A stretch of DNA of 64,000 bases from positions 1-64,000 of the forward strand of contig CACZIT010000017.1 in assembly GCA_902781315.1 (NCBI GenBank). Reading direction: 5' to 3'. Origin of the DNA: an uncultured Prevotellaceae bacterium (GTDB lineage: Bacteria; Bacteroidota; Bacteroidia; Bacteroidales; Bacteroidaceae). The first letter of the stretch is position 1. The number at the start of each line of letters is the position of its first letter. A program made the translations under genes and the position numbers. The notes below the pieces were generated by a model, which worked only from the letters and a program-made list of their open reading frames with translations, was not told the DNA's origin and made no database searches. Below, piece by piece: positions 34,559 to 43,119 of this stretch.

Positions 34559-35689
34559 TTATTTCTGCAAATGCCTATAGTACTCGCAGGCAGCCAGCAG
34601 GAAGGCACCGGTGCCGAAGTTCGATGTCGACTTCTGGTCGACCACCTGTCCGGGGATGGCTTTCTCGCCGATGGGCTGCACATAGCCCACGGTGCCATCC
34701 GGCTGCAGGGCGATGGTGGCTAGATACTGCCATGCCTTGTCGGCCACAGGCTGATACTTCTTGGCGTCGAGCACGCCGTTGTTGATGCCCCACTGCAGTC
34801 CGTAGCAGAACAGCGCCGTGCCTGAGGTCTCGCGACCGGGTGCCTGCTCGGGGTCGAGCATCGAGCGCGTCCAGTAGCCTTCGTCCTGCTGGCAGGCAGC
34901 CACGGCGGCAGCCTGACGCTGGTAGAAGCTGACGTACTCCTTGCGGTTCTTATGCTTCTTGGGCAGGTCCTTCAGCACCTTCGCAAAGGCTGCCAGCACC
35001 CATCCGTCGCCGCGGGCCCAGAAGTCCTTCTTGCCGGCAGCGGTCTTGTGCTTCGGATAGACGTATTTGCCGTCGCGGAAGTACAGGCCCGTCTCCTCGT
35101 CGTACATGATGGAGTTGGCATACTTCCAGTTCTCATACATCTTGTCAAGATACTTCTCGTCGCCCGTCAGCTTGTACATCTTCGTCATCACAGGCATCAC
35201 CATGTACAGAGCGTCGGCCCACCACCAGTAGTCGTCGGCCTCCGAGTCGGCCTCGAACCCCATCACCTCCTTGGCGCGTGCCACCTTGTAGTCGGCCGGA
35301 AACACGGTGTTCAGGTCCAGATAGGTCTGGAAGCAAATCTGCCAGTCGCCGAACAGCACGTGCTGCATCGACTCGCCGTACTGCTTGTACTTCCACTTCG
35401 ACGAGTCCTTCTCGCGGGCGCCCTGCCAGAGGTTGCGGTCGGCCCACTCCTTCGAGTAGTTCATCCATGCCACGTTGCCGAATGTGAAGAACGCCTCCAT
35501 GTTGCCCGTGTGATAGACAGCCGGGTCCCAGAACGAGCGTTCCTGCTCATGGTTCATCTGCCACGTGTTATTCACCTTGTAGACGATGTCGCGCACCTCT
35601 TGCGAAGTGGTACCTCCCCCGACCCCTGCAAAGGAGGGGAGCGTGATGACCGTTGCCAATAGTGCTAATACAGTTTTAATCTTCTTCAT
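34559..35689 (-). CDS. GH105 unsaturated rhamnogalacturonyl hydrolase
   Basis: A 376-residue exported enzyme (start at 35689, seven residues inside the longest frame) with a signal peptide ending PSFAG. Family GH88/105 enzymes remove the unsaturated sugar left at the non-reducing end by pectate or rhamnogalacturonan lyases. The alpha/alpha-barrel motifs DNRLWQGAREKDSS-like start (WADRNLWQGA), DDYWWWADALYMVMP (catalytic Asp region, residues about 155-169), FWARGDGWVLAAFAKVL and GTALFCYGLQWGI are present. The mature N-terminus GVGGGTTSQE is written by a GC-rich repeat (35612-35641). Confidence 0.92.
   Translation of the reverse strand: MKKIKTVLALLATVITLPSFAGVGGGTTSQEVRDIVYKVNNTWQMNHEQERSFWDPAVYHTGNMEAFFTFGNVAWMNYSKEWADRNLWQGAREKDSSKWKYKQYGESMQHVLFGDWQICFQTYLDLNTVFPADYKVARAKEVMGFEADSEADDYWWWADALYMVMPVMTKMYKLTGDEKYLDKMYENWKYANSIMYDEETGLYFRDGKYVYPKHKTAAGKKDFWARGDGWVLAAFAKVLKDLPKKHKNRKEYVSFYQRQAAAVAACQQDEGYWTRSMLDPEQAPGRETSGTALFCYGLQWGINNGVLDAKKYQPVADKAWQYLATIALQPDGTVGYVQPIGEKAIPGQVVDQKSTSNFGTGAFLLAACEYYRHLQK
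35612..35641. repeat. GC-rich repeat at the mature N-terminus of GH105
   Basis: CCTCCCCCGACCCCTGCAAA followed by GGAGGGGAGC, just after the signal-peptide codons, where extra residues do little harm. Confidence 0.65.
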
Positions 35690-35778
35690 GCTGTTTTCTA
35701 TTATAAACATTATTATATTTCAAAATGATAGCTCAAAGTCTTTTCCCTATTTATTCCTTCCTTCCCATACCCGTCAGG

Positions 35779-35858
35779 CCCTCCCCTCCTTCGGAGGGGG
35801 CGGGGGAGGTCTTCCACCCCGTTAGGTCCTCCCCTCCTCCGGAGGGGCTGGGGGAGGT
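35779..35858. repeat. two tandem GC-rich palindromic repeats
   Basis: CCTCCCCTCCTTCGGAGGGG (35779-) and CCTCCCCTCCTCCGGAGGGG (35829-), each followed by a GGGGGAGG run, between the GH105 and DUF2264 genes. The second ends at the DUF2264 stop. Confidence 0.7.
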
Positions 35859-35859
35859 T

Positions 35860-37140
35860 CTACCACTTATCCTTTGTCTGGATGTCGTCGCCCCAGCGGT
35901 GGTCCTTCGGGAAGGGCTTGCCGTTCCAGGCCTTCACCTGCGTCCACTCCTCGGCCGGGCAGGTCCAGAAGTCGTGGTCGGCGGGCAGACCGAGCGGCAT
36001 GAACGTCAGCGACGCCATGTAGAGCGAGCCGTTGTTGGTGTACCAGTCGGCAGTGCCGGGCTGCGAGCCGCAGAAGCCGATGGTCAGGTAGCCGCCCTCG
36101 TTGTAGTTGTTCTGGTGGTCCCACATGCGGTGGAGCACTGCCGTCAGCGCGGCGCGCACCTGTCCGTTGGTCAGGTCCTTCGGCAGCGTCTGATACCATG
36201 CCATCAGCGCCAGCGGCTGCATGGCCGCCGTGCGGTAGGGTGTCGAGCGGCCGATGACGGGGAAGGTGCCTTCGGGCGAGATGAAGCGCTCGAGGATGAT
36301 GGCAAACTTCTGTGCCCGCTTCAGCTCGCGGTCGTAGTATTTCTTATATTCCAGTCGCGTGCCTTTCTGGTTGGCGTCTATCATGTTCTGCAACGTCTCC
36401 AGATACATGGCATGGAAGACGTACGACGTGTAGTAGTCGAAGGCGAACACGGGTCCGTCGGCATACCAGCCGTCGCCCACATACCACTCCTCCACCTTGC
36501 GGATGGGCATCATCACGCGGAAGTCGTCATACTCCTTCGTGCCGAAAGCCTTGGCAATGAACGACTCTATCTCCGATGAGAACAGGAACCAGTTGGTGTA
36601 GGGAGGCTCCACGCGGCGCAGCTGCTTGAACTCTTCCAGATAGCGCTGCTTCGTCACGTCGTCGAGCGGCACCCACAGGGCCTCGTAGCCTCTGACGAAC
36701 GACTCCGCCACGTAGGCAGCATCCACCAGCGCCTGCCCGTGGCCGCGCCACGCCAGGTAGTCGGGACTCTCGGGGTCAACGGCATTCTTGTAAGCCTGCA
36801 GTGCCCACTCGCGCAGCTGTCGACGCTGCTTGCCCTCGGCAGTGTCGTCGTCGGGCAGCGACAACCACGGTGCGATGCCGGCCATCAGTCGGCCGAAGGT
36901 CTCCATGTAGGCCACCTTCTTCGACCGTCCGTCCCAGTTGGGGCTCACTTCCAGCTGCATGTTCTTCTGCAGTTCGCCCTTCGCCATGTTCTCCAGCACG
37001 GGCTGAGCCATCTTATAGGCCTGCGAGCACCAGTACTCGCGGTCGGTCATCGGTTTCGGTTGTTTCTTCTTCGCCATGGCCGTAGCTGGAATCAGCATGA
37101 GCATGGCCATCCACAGGGTTTGAAAAAGGATTCTTTTCAT
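35860..37140 (-). CDS. DUF2264 domain-containing exported protein
   Basis: A 426-residue exported protein with a signal peptide ending ATAMA (start at 37140). DUF2264 proteins have an alpha/alpha-toroid fold; they are often found in polysaccharide loci and are suspected to be glycosidases or lyases. Landmarks are PNWDGRSKKVAYMETFGRLM (residues about 68-87), PDYLAWRGHGQALVDAAY, EPPYTNWFLFSSEIESFI and GDGWYADGPVFAFDYYTSYV. Together with GH105 and GH78 it points to rhamnogalacturonan I or a similar rhamnose-containing glycan. It is driven by copy B of the promoter cassette. Confidence 0.88.
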   Translation of the reverse strand: MKRILFQTLWMAMLMLIPATAMAKKKQPKPMTDREYWCSQAYKMAQPVLENMAKGELQKNMQLEVSPNWDGRSKKVAYMETFGRLMAGIAPWLSLPDDDTAEGKQRRQLREWALQAYKNAVDPESPDYLAWRGHGQALVDAAYVAESFVRGYEALWVPLDDVTKQRYLEEFKQLRRVEPPYTNWFLFSSEIESFIAKAFGTKEYDDFRVMMPIRKVEEWYVGDGWYADGPVFAFDYYTSYVFHAMYLETLQNMIDANQKGTRLEYKKYYDRELKRAQKFAIILERFISPEGTFPVIGRSTPYRTAAMQPLALMAWYQTLPKDLTNGQVRAALTAVLHRMWDHQNNYNEGGYLTIGFCGSQPGTADWYTNNGSLYMASLTFMPLGLPADHDFWTCPAEEWTQVKAWNGKPFPKDHRWGDDIQTKDKW

Positions 37141-37156
37141 GATTCTCAGTTTTATA

Positions 37157-37220
37157 AAAAATAGATTTCCACGCAAAGGTACAAACATTTTTCCATTCCC
37201 CCAAATTATTTGGCTACAAA
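37157..37220 (-). promoter_or_regulatory. promoter cassette, copy B (DUF2264 gene)
   Basis: On the minus strand TTTG (37202-37205), 20 bp, TACCTTTG (37174-37181). All 64 bp are identical to 23225-23288. The ATG at 37140 is 16 bp further on, so start site and leader are also shared. Confidence 0.8.
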
Positions 37221-37226
37221 ACAAAA

Positions 37227-37314
37227 CTAACTCAATTTGCCGTGCAATTCAAGTTAATTTGCCGTGCAAATCAACTCAATTTGCTGCATCAACTCAATGC
37301 TTTTGATGCAGCAA
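37227..37314. repeat. array of four 22-bp units with TTTGC-N3-GCAAA-type cores
   Basis: Units start at 37227, 37249, 37271 and 37293; every unit has TTTG at columns 10-13. Unit 2 holds the perfect dyad TTTGC-CGT-GCAAA. Units 3 and 4 together make a larger inverted repeat (TTTGCTGCATCAA and its inverse). This is the third array of this pitch. It lies between two divergent promoters, directly behind promoter cassette B. Confidence 0.7.
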
Positions 37315-37414
37315 AAGCAGGGACCGACAGACCTGTTTTTTCCCGAAAGCACTGCTTTGGGTACCAGAAAGATACTGGTGGCGGGCATTTGTGAACAATT
37401 TGTGAACAAGAATA

Positions 37415-37446
37415 TTTGGCGTTATCGTTTCTTTTTCCTTATTTTG
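37415..37446 (+). promoter_or_regulatory. promoter of the 347-residue secreted protein
   Basis: TTTG (37415-37418), 20 bp, TTATTTTG (37439-37446), one mismatch from the -7 consensus; 42 bp before the ATG at 37489. Confidence 0.6.
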
Positions 37447-37488
37447 CAGCACGAAAACGACTGAAAGACATCAAGAAGGAAAACGAAA

Positions 37489-38532
37489 ATGAGAAGACTC
37501 ATCATACTGCTAAGCCTCATCGTAACGCTCGGGCCGACGACCTGGGCGCAGCAACTGGTGCAGGTGCAACTAGCCGACGGCAAGGTGCCTCAGACGCTGA
37601 AGGTGTTTGAGGGCGACACGCTCTGCTATGAAGCCGTGGACAGCATGCTGTTCGTGGGCAAGGGTGCCGTGTACAAGGTGGGCCAGATTGCCGACATCAG
37701 CATTGGCGGTGAAGACGACGACAGCAGGAAGGTGGGGTGGTACAACGCTGAGCAGAACGGCACGTCGGTGTTTGTGCCGCAATGGAATGACCCAAGTAAG
37801 GATTATACGTGCTATTATGTATTGGAGGCGAAGAACGGTCTCTGCACCGGACTGCGCTACCGCGTGGAGTCAGACAACGAGGCTCTGTTGGATGAATATT
37901 GGATGAATAACTACGATGACGAATGCGAACCTACCGGCAGAAACGGGCGACATGGCTACACGCGCCGCACGCTTTCGCGGCAGCGCCGACTGCGCCTGAC
38001 CAGCAGTGCGATGTGGCTTGGCAATCCCGAGACTGCCGACTATGCGCTTTGGACGAGCAACCACGAGATCAGCGTTGGCTTCGGTCCTCTGCTGGAAGGC
38101 TGCCCCCTCGATGAGGCGCGCCTGCTGCTGATGTGGTGGAACGGCGAAGCGACCCGCTTGCCGGCATCGCTGCTACCACGCCAGCTGCCCTTCGGCACCT
38201 ACGATGCAGCCACGTCAACCTATCACGCCTGCAGCAACTGGCTGCGCAGCGACTGCACGATCAGTCTGAATTGGAACGACGACCACACGCGGGTCGTGGG
38301 CAGCACGATGGTGTGGGAATGCCAGTGGGAGGAAGTTGCACGATGGATCTACTCCGATGTGGCAGGCTCTGCCGATGCCAACCTCAGCATCAGCCGCGAC
38401 GGCAGGCGCATCACCTTCACCGAGCGCTACACTGACGGCGACGGACAGCCCGCCAGCGTGAGTTTCGAGCAGGCATGGCACGACCTCATGCTCTTCGACA
38501 TGGACTGGATGAATCCTGAACCTGTAAGATGA
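37489..38532 (+). CDS. exported protein of unknown function
   Basis: A 347-residue protein with a signal peptide (RRLIILLSLIVTLGPTTWAQ). The N-terminal part (VQVQLADGKVPQTLKVFEGD ... VDSMLFV) resembles the short start domain of Prevotella secreted proteins that describe key-value style 'kewl' strands, but I cannot name it. The rest is rich in Trp and Asp (LLMWWNGEATRLP, HACSNWLRSDCTISLNWNDD) and has two cysteine pairs. There is no sorting tail. It is first in a plus-strand run with a sensor lipoprotein (41 bp gap) and a serpin. Confidence 0.75.
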   Translation: MRRLIILLSLIVTLGPTTWAQQLVQVQLADGKVPQTLKVFEGDTLCYEAVDSMLFVGKGAVYKVGQIADISIGGEDDDSRKVGWYNAEQNGTSVFVPQWNDPSKDYTCYYVLEAKNGLCTGLRYRVESDNEALLDEYWMNNYDDECEPTGRNGRHGYTRRTLSRQRRLRLTSSAMWLGNPETADYALWTSNHEISVGFGPLLEGCPLDEARLLLMWWNGEATRLPASLLPRQLPFGTYDAATSTYHACSNWLRSDCTISLNWNDDHTRVVGSTMVWECQWEEVARWIYSDVAGSADANLSISRDGRRITFTERYTDGDGQPASVSFEQAWHDLMLFDMDWMNPEPVR

Positions 38533-38572
38533 AAAGCGACAATGATTATATATAAAAAAGAAAATACTCCCG

Positions 38573-40111
38573 ATGAAACCGACGATTTTTGACATTTCAC
38601 GTCTGCTCGCTACCGTGCTGCTCGCGGTGCTTGTCGCCTGTTCGGCCGACGACCGCGCAGCAATGGATGCCCGGCTGCAGCGGCTGTGCGATGCCGACGC
38701 GCGCTACGAGCAACACACGTCGGACAAGGAAGCCCGGGCACTGGCTGTCTACTACGAGCGCCACGGCGACGCCGCCCATCGAGCCCGTGCCTTCTATCTG
38801 GCGGGCCGCGTGTGCAGCGACCTGAAGGATGCCCCGCAGGCCCTGGACTATTTCCAGAAGTCGGTGGAGACTGTCGTGGGCAAGGCGTCGGGACGGGAGG
38901 AGATGCTCCGTTCGGCTGACGACGGCCTGCTGCCTCTGCTTGCCACCACCTACAGCCAGATGGGGTCGCTGTTTTTCGAGCAGCAGGTAATCGACGAGGC
39001 ACTCGACGCCTACCGTCAGGCCTACCGCTGCGACTCGCTGCTGGGAGACACGGCGGCCATGGTCTACGACCTGCGCGACATTGGCAACACCTATCGCGGT
39101 GGCGAACCCGAGGACAGTTGCCTTCATTACTTCCAGCAGGCGCTGTTGCTGGCTCAGACCATCGGCGACGACACGCTGGCTGCCGACGTGCAGAGCCAGT
39201 TGGCCGCCTACTACGTCTGGCACGACCAGTACGACCGCGCGCGCCAGTTGCTGGAGCCTGCGCTGGCCATCGACGACGAGGCGGCCCGCAGCGGCATCTA
39301 CAGCATAGCCGCCGAGCTCTGCATGCGAACGGGACAACTCGACTCGGCGAAGCACTACTACCGCGCACTGGTCAGCGAGGGCACCATCTTTGCCAAGCAG
39401 GGTGCCTACCGCGGTCTGGCCGACATTGCGATGAAGCAGAACCAGCCTGGCGAGGCATTGCGCTGCCTACGGCTCTTTGAGGAGGCCACCGACTCGGTGA
39501 CGGCCATCACCGACGGCGAGGCCCTGCGCCGCATACACGCCCTCTACAACTATCAGTTGCGCGAGCGCGAGAACCACGAACTGCGGCTGAGCAATGCCCG
39601 CGGCAGAATGATTCTCATCGTCGCCATCGGTGCGCTGGTCCTACTCGTGGCGTTGCTCGTGGCGGGTGTGCAGTTCTATCGTCGCAAGCGGTTGCTCTTT
39701 GCCCTGCGGCTGGAGCGGCTGGAGCGCCTGCTGGAACAGAAGAGCCAAGCCGTGGCGCAGGTCGCAGCCCCGGCACGACCCGACCTCAGAGGCTCCGACG
39801 TCTATCAACGCTTCGACCGCATGAGCCAGCTGGGCAGCCTGCCTGCCGACGGCGATTGGCAGGAACTGGAGCAACTGGTGAACAGGGTGTTTCCCGACTT
39901 CACGCAACGGCTGTTCTCGTTCTGCCGGCTGAGCAGCCACGAGTACCACGTGTGCCTGTTGCAGAAGTTGGGCATTCCGCCTCAGAGCATCGGCTTCCTG
40001 ACCGCTCACACGCGGCAGAGCATTTCGAACACACGTGCCCGTCTCTACCAGAAAGCCTTCGGCCAGAAAGGCAGAGCCGCGCAATGGGATGAATTTATTG
40101 ATTCACTTTAA
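38573..40111 (+). CDS. TPR lipoprotein with membrane segment and HTH-like C-terminus
   Basis: A 512-residue sensor-type protein. The N-terminus has a lipobox-like VLLAVLVACSA (Cys about 23). Residues about 60-290 hold TPR helices (ALDYFQKSVE, EALDAYRQAYRCD, CLHYFQQALLLAQTI, SAKHYYRALVSEG). One membrane helix follows (MILIVAIGALVLLVALLVAGV, residues about 344-364), then a coiled coil (LRLERLERLLEQKSQAVAQ) and a cytoplasmic part whose end (SSHEYHVCLLQKLGIPPQSI ... TRQSISNTRARLYQKAF) is LuxR/HTH-like. This layout, TPR outside and HTH inside, is common in Bacteroidetes and suggests a one-component regulator. Lipobox and membrane helix together are contradictory; one may not be used. Confidence 0.8.
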   Translation: MKPTIFDISRLLATVLLAVLVACSADDRAAMDARLQRLCDADARYEQHTSDKEARALAVYYERHGDAAHRARAFYLAGRVCSDLKDAPQALDYFQKSVETVVGKASGREEMLRSADDGLLPLLATTYSQMGSLFFEQQVIDEALDAYRQAYRCDSLLGDTAAMVYDLRDIGNTYRGGEPEDSCLHYFQQALLLAQTIGDDTLAADVQSQLAAYYVWHDQYDRARQLLEPALAIDDEAARSGIYSIAAELCMRTGQLDSAKHYYRALVSEGTIFAKQGAYRGLADIAMKQNQPGEALRCLRLFEEATDSVTAITDGEALRRIHALYNYQLRERENHELRLSNARGRMILIVAIGALVLLVALLVAGVQFYRRKRLLFALRLERLERLLEQKSQAVAQVAAPARPDLRGSDVYQRFDRMSQLGSLPADGDWQELEQLVNRVFPDFTQRLFSFCRLSSHEYHVCLLQKLGIPPQSIGFLTAHTRQSISNTRARLYQKAFGQKGRAAQWDEFIDSL

Positions 40112-40125
40112 TAAAAGATACTGTT

Positions 40126-42012
40126 ATGAAAAAGTTTTACCTACTACTGACCAGCCTGCTGCTCACGTCGGCAGGAGCATGGGCCGCCGACACACACCGC
40201 CCGATGCTGCAACAGCACAAGACGTGGTACTACATCTACCACCACTTTGAGGAAACGGGCGAAGGCGCCCCGGAGGAGACCATGTGGACCGTAGCCTACA
40301 CGCTGATTGGCGACACCGTCATCAATGAGCGCCAGTATATGAAGATGTATCGTTCGGAATATGATGAGCATGGCCGGACCAAGAGCCATGCATTCTACGC
40401 TGCCTACCGCGAGGACGACGGCAAGGTGTATGCCGTCAATAAGGAAGACGGCACTAGCGAGCAACTGCAGATAGACTTCTCGCTGCAGTATGGCGGTGAG
40501 GGATTCGAGGATGCCGAGCCTGTGGAAGAGACCATCAAGGTCGGCAATCAGCAGTACACACGCTACCGCTATCGCGACGTGCGCCCCGACGGGTCGCCCT
40601 ACATGCTGGGCTTTCTGGGCGTTGAAGGCGTGGGGTTCAAGGACTACGGACTGGTGCGCCATCTGCTCGCTCCCGACCCCAACTGCATCTGCGACTACGA
40701 GTCGTTCGACTATGTGTTGAACGATGGTAATTTCTTCTCCAACCAGGACTTCATGGCGCCGAAGCAAATCCAGCTGAGCGAAGCTCAACGCGGGCTGGTG
40801 GCTCAGAACAACGACTTTGCCCTGCGCCTGTTCCGCCAGGCCCGCAAGGAGGAGAACCTGCTGCTCTCGCCGCTGAGCGTCACCTGTGCACTGGGCATGC
40901 TGAACAACGGTGCCGCCGGACTGACGCAGCAGGAAATCTGTCAGGTACTGGGCTTCGGCGATGCCGGGGCAGAGGCCATCAACCAGTTCTGCCACAAGAT
41001 GATGACTGAGAGTGGTGAGCTCGACGGGCAGACGCGCGTGGACATGGCCAACAACATCTTCCTGAACAAGGACTATGTGCTTCGGCCGCACTTCGTGGAG
41101 CTGGCTCAGCAGTACTACGACGCCACGCCCGAGACGCGCGACTTCAGCGACGGGCTGACGAGGGACGCCATCAACCAGTGGGCCAGCGACCACACCGAGG
41201 GAATGATTCGCGAAGTGCTCAGCGAGGACGACTTCAAGCCTGAAGCCGTGAGCTATCTGCTGAATGCGCTCTACTTCAAGGGCGCATGGGCGCATCCCTT
41301 CCAGGCAGCGAACACGGCCGACGAGGTGTTCGGTGGTGGCGACAAGATGCCCGTCATGTGGATGCCGTTCGGAGAGTTTGAGTACATGGACAACGACACC
41401 TATCAGGCTCTGAAACTGCCTTATGGCAACGGAGCCTACGTGATGACCGTGCTGCTGCCTCGCGAGGGAAAGACCGTCAGCGACGTGCTCGGTGTGCTCG
41501 ACGGCAAGAACTGGCAGTTCCAAAGCCGAATGCACCAGACCGACCTGAAGCTGCCGCGCTTCGAGACCGAGGTCAGTGTAGACTTGAAGCCGGTGATGTG
41601 CGAACTGGGCATGCCGCGCGCCTTCGACTGGCAGCAGGCCGAGTTCCCCGACTTCTGCAATCGCGACACCTACATCGGACTGATGAAGCAGGTGGCACGA
41701 ATCAAGGTCGACGAGCAAGGCACGGAGGCTGCTGCCGTGACTGTCATCGGAAGTGAGACCACTGGCATGCCGCCACATGCAACGTTCCACGCCACGCGCC
41801 CGTTCCTCTACATCATCAGCGAGCAGAGCACGGGGGCCATCTTCTTCGTCGGACAGTTCATGGGCAACACCGCAGCTGGGGTGGAAACCCTCACGCAGCC
41901 GCAGCGCCGGCAGAGTGACGACGCCGTCTACAACCTCAACGGCCAGCGCGTCGGCAGAACGCAGGCTCGAGGTATCTATATTCAGGGAGGCAGAAAGATC
42001 GTCATCAAGTGA
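40126..42012 (+). CDS. secreted serpin-family protease inhibitor with T9SS-like tail
   Basis: A 628-residue exported protein (signal peptide YLLLTSLLLTSAGAWA). Residues about 25-210 are a separate beta-rich N-terminal domain. Residues about 220-590 are a serpin: NNDFALRLFRQARKEENLLL (helix A region), SPLSVTCALGMLNNGAAG, NALYFKGAWAHPF, the hinge DEQGTEAAAVTVIG, and RPFLYIISEQSTGAIFFVGQ. The alanine-rich hinge fits an inhibitory serpin; the scissile bond is near TTGM. The end VYNLNGQRVGRTQARGIYIQ then GGRKIVIK is a sorting tail. It may guard against host or community proteases, but the target is unknown. It follows the TPR gene by 14 bp. Confidence 0.9.
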   Translation: MKKFYLLLTSLLLTSAGAWAADTHRPMLQQHKTWYYIYHHFEETGEGAPEETMWTVAYTLIGDTVINERQYMKMYRSEYDEHGRTKSHAFYAAYREDDGKVYAVNKEDGTSEQLQIDFSLQYGGEGFEDAEPVEETIKVGNQQYTRYRYRDVRPDGSPYMLGFLGVEGVGFKDYGLVRHLLAPDPNCICDYESFDYVLNDGNFFSNQDFMAPKQIQLSEAQRGLVAQNNDFALRLFRQARKEENLLLSPLSVTCALGMLNNGAAGLTQQEICQVLGFGDAGAEAINQFCHKMMTESGELDGQTRVDMANNIFLNKDYVLRPHFVELAQQYYDATPETRDFSDGLTRDAINQWASDHTEGMIREVLSEDDFKPEAVSYLLNALYFKGAWAHPFQAANTADEVFGGGDKMPVMWMPFGEFEYMDNDTYQALKLPYGNGAYVMTVLLPREGKTVSDVLGVLDGKNWQFQSRMHQTDLKLPRFETEVSVDLKPVMCELGMPRAFDWQQAEFPDFCNRDTYIGLMKQVARIKVDEQGTEAAAVTVIGSETTGMPPHATFHATRPFLYIISEQSTGAIFFVGQFMGNTAAGVETLTQPQRRQSDDAVYNLNGQRVGRTQARGIYIQGGRKIVIK

Positions 42013-42061
42013 CGCACGGTCACCAGTGTGGGGGTGCGGAATAGAACTATTTCTCGTTTTT

Positions 42062-42093
42062 CTTGCATACAGTGGAAAAAAGTTGTATCTTTG
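42062..42093 (+). promoter_or_regulatory. promoter of the helix-hairpin-helix gene
   Basis: CTTG (42062-42065), 20 bp, TATCTTTG (42086-42093). The likely start lies about 40 bp before the ATG at 42139. Confidence 0.55.
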
Positions 42094-42138
42094 CAATGGA
42101 AAACCGATGAATCGTCAAAAAACGACCCTGACCCTGAC

Positions 42139-43119
42139 ATGCACATTAGAGAGTTTTTCTACATGGACAAGAACCAACGCATAGTGCTGACAGTACTGCT
42201 GGCGGTGGCACTGGTGTGCGTGGTGCTCATCAACTTGCTGGGACAGGGCAGCCTGAGCGACGACGACCTGTTGGCGTCGCCGGCAGCGGAGGAGCCTCTC
42301 GGCACGGACGGCACGGCGGCCGCCAGGGCCTATGGCGCCCTCGGGGAGGGCATGGCCGATGCGGCGCCGCTCGAGGTGCAGAGCGCGAAGGCCGAACGGT
42401 TTACCTTCGATCCGAACACGGCCGACTCCACCCAACTCCGACGGTTGGGGCTGCCACCGTTTCTGGTGAGGAATATCTATCGCTATCGTGCCCACGGCGG
42501 CGTGTTCAGCCAGCCCAGCGACTTCGCCCGGCTCTACGGACTGACGCAGAAACAGTATCGCGAACTGTTGCCCTACATCCGCATTTCGGCCGACTATCGG
42601 CCTGCGGCTGAATTGTATCCCAGAAATGCGTCACGCAACTATTCCACCCGATCCGAAAGGGGCTTTGCGGAGCAAAACGGAGCGGGAACTCTCAACTCTA
42701 ACCCCTCCACTCTCCATTATAAGCTCTCTCCCGGCGAGTACGTCGTGCTGAACGAGGCCGATACCACTATGCTGAAGCGCGTACCGGGCATCGGCAGCTA
42801 CTATGCCCGCCGCATCACGAGGTACGGCGAGCGGCTGGGCGGCTTCGTCAGTCCGGAGCAGTTGCTGGAAATAGAGGGATTCCCCGAGGACGCGCTGCCT
42901 TACTTCCAGGTGGACGCCTCGGCCGTTCGTAAGCTGAATCTGAACACGCTGTCGCTCTCGAAGCTGCGCCAGCATCCGTATGTGGATTTCTACATGGCGC
43001 GCGCCATCAACGACTACCGACGCCTGAAGGGTCCGCTGAAGAGTCTGGACGACCTGCGCCTGCTGCCCGAGTTTCCGCCTGAGGTGCTGGAACGCCTGCG
43101 CCCCTACGTCACTTTCTAA
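42139..43119 (+). CDS. ComEA-like helix-hairpin-helix protein, membrane anchored
   Basis: A 326-residue protein with start at 42139 (MHIREFFYMDKNQ). A membrane anchor follows (RIVLTVLLAVALVCVVLINLL, residues about 14-34), then three helix-hairpin-helix regions of ComEA type: FDPNTADSTQLRRLGLPPFL (residues about 90), EADTTMLKRVPGIGSYYARR (residues about 208-227) and LNTLSLSKLRQHPYVDFYMA (residues about 270). Such domains bind DNA without sequence preference; DNA uptake or envelope-near DNA handling is possible. Residues about 170-190 (AEQNGAGTLNSNPSTLHYKL) correspond to AACTCTAACCCCTCCACTCT-type simple repeat, so a low-complexity sequence has also entered this gene in frame. Confidence 0.85.
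   Translation: MHIREFFYMDKNQRIVLTVLLAVALVCVVLINLLGQGSLSDDDLLASPAAEEPLGTDGTAAARAYGALGEGMADAAPLEVQSAKAERFTFDPNTADSTQLRRLGLPPFLVRNIYRYRAHGGVFSQPSDFARLYGLTQKQYRELLPYIRISADYRPAAELYPRNASRNYSTRSERGFAEQNGAGTLNSNPSTLHYKLSPGEYVVLNEADTTMLKRVPGIGSYYARRITRYGERLGGFVSPEQLLEIEGFPEDALPYFQVDASAVRKLNLNTLSLSKLRQHPYVDFYMARAINDYRRLKGPLKSLDDLRLLPEFPPEVLERLRPYVTF

Noticed and set aside
28496-37140. Complete polysaccharide utilisation locus
   Set aside because: No SusC/SusD pair, lyase or hybrid sensor is present in the window; only the hydrolase genes can be supported.
40144-42096. 650-codon antisense frame opposite the serpin gene
   Set aside because: It is a mirror of GC-rich codon use of a clear gene. Similar long mirrors opposite porU (6514-7890), recG (25005-26654) and murA (14785-15894) were dropped for the same reason.
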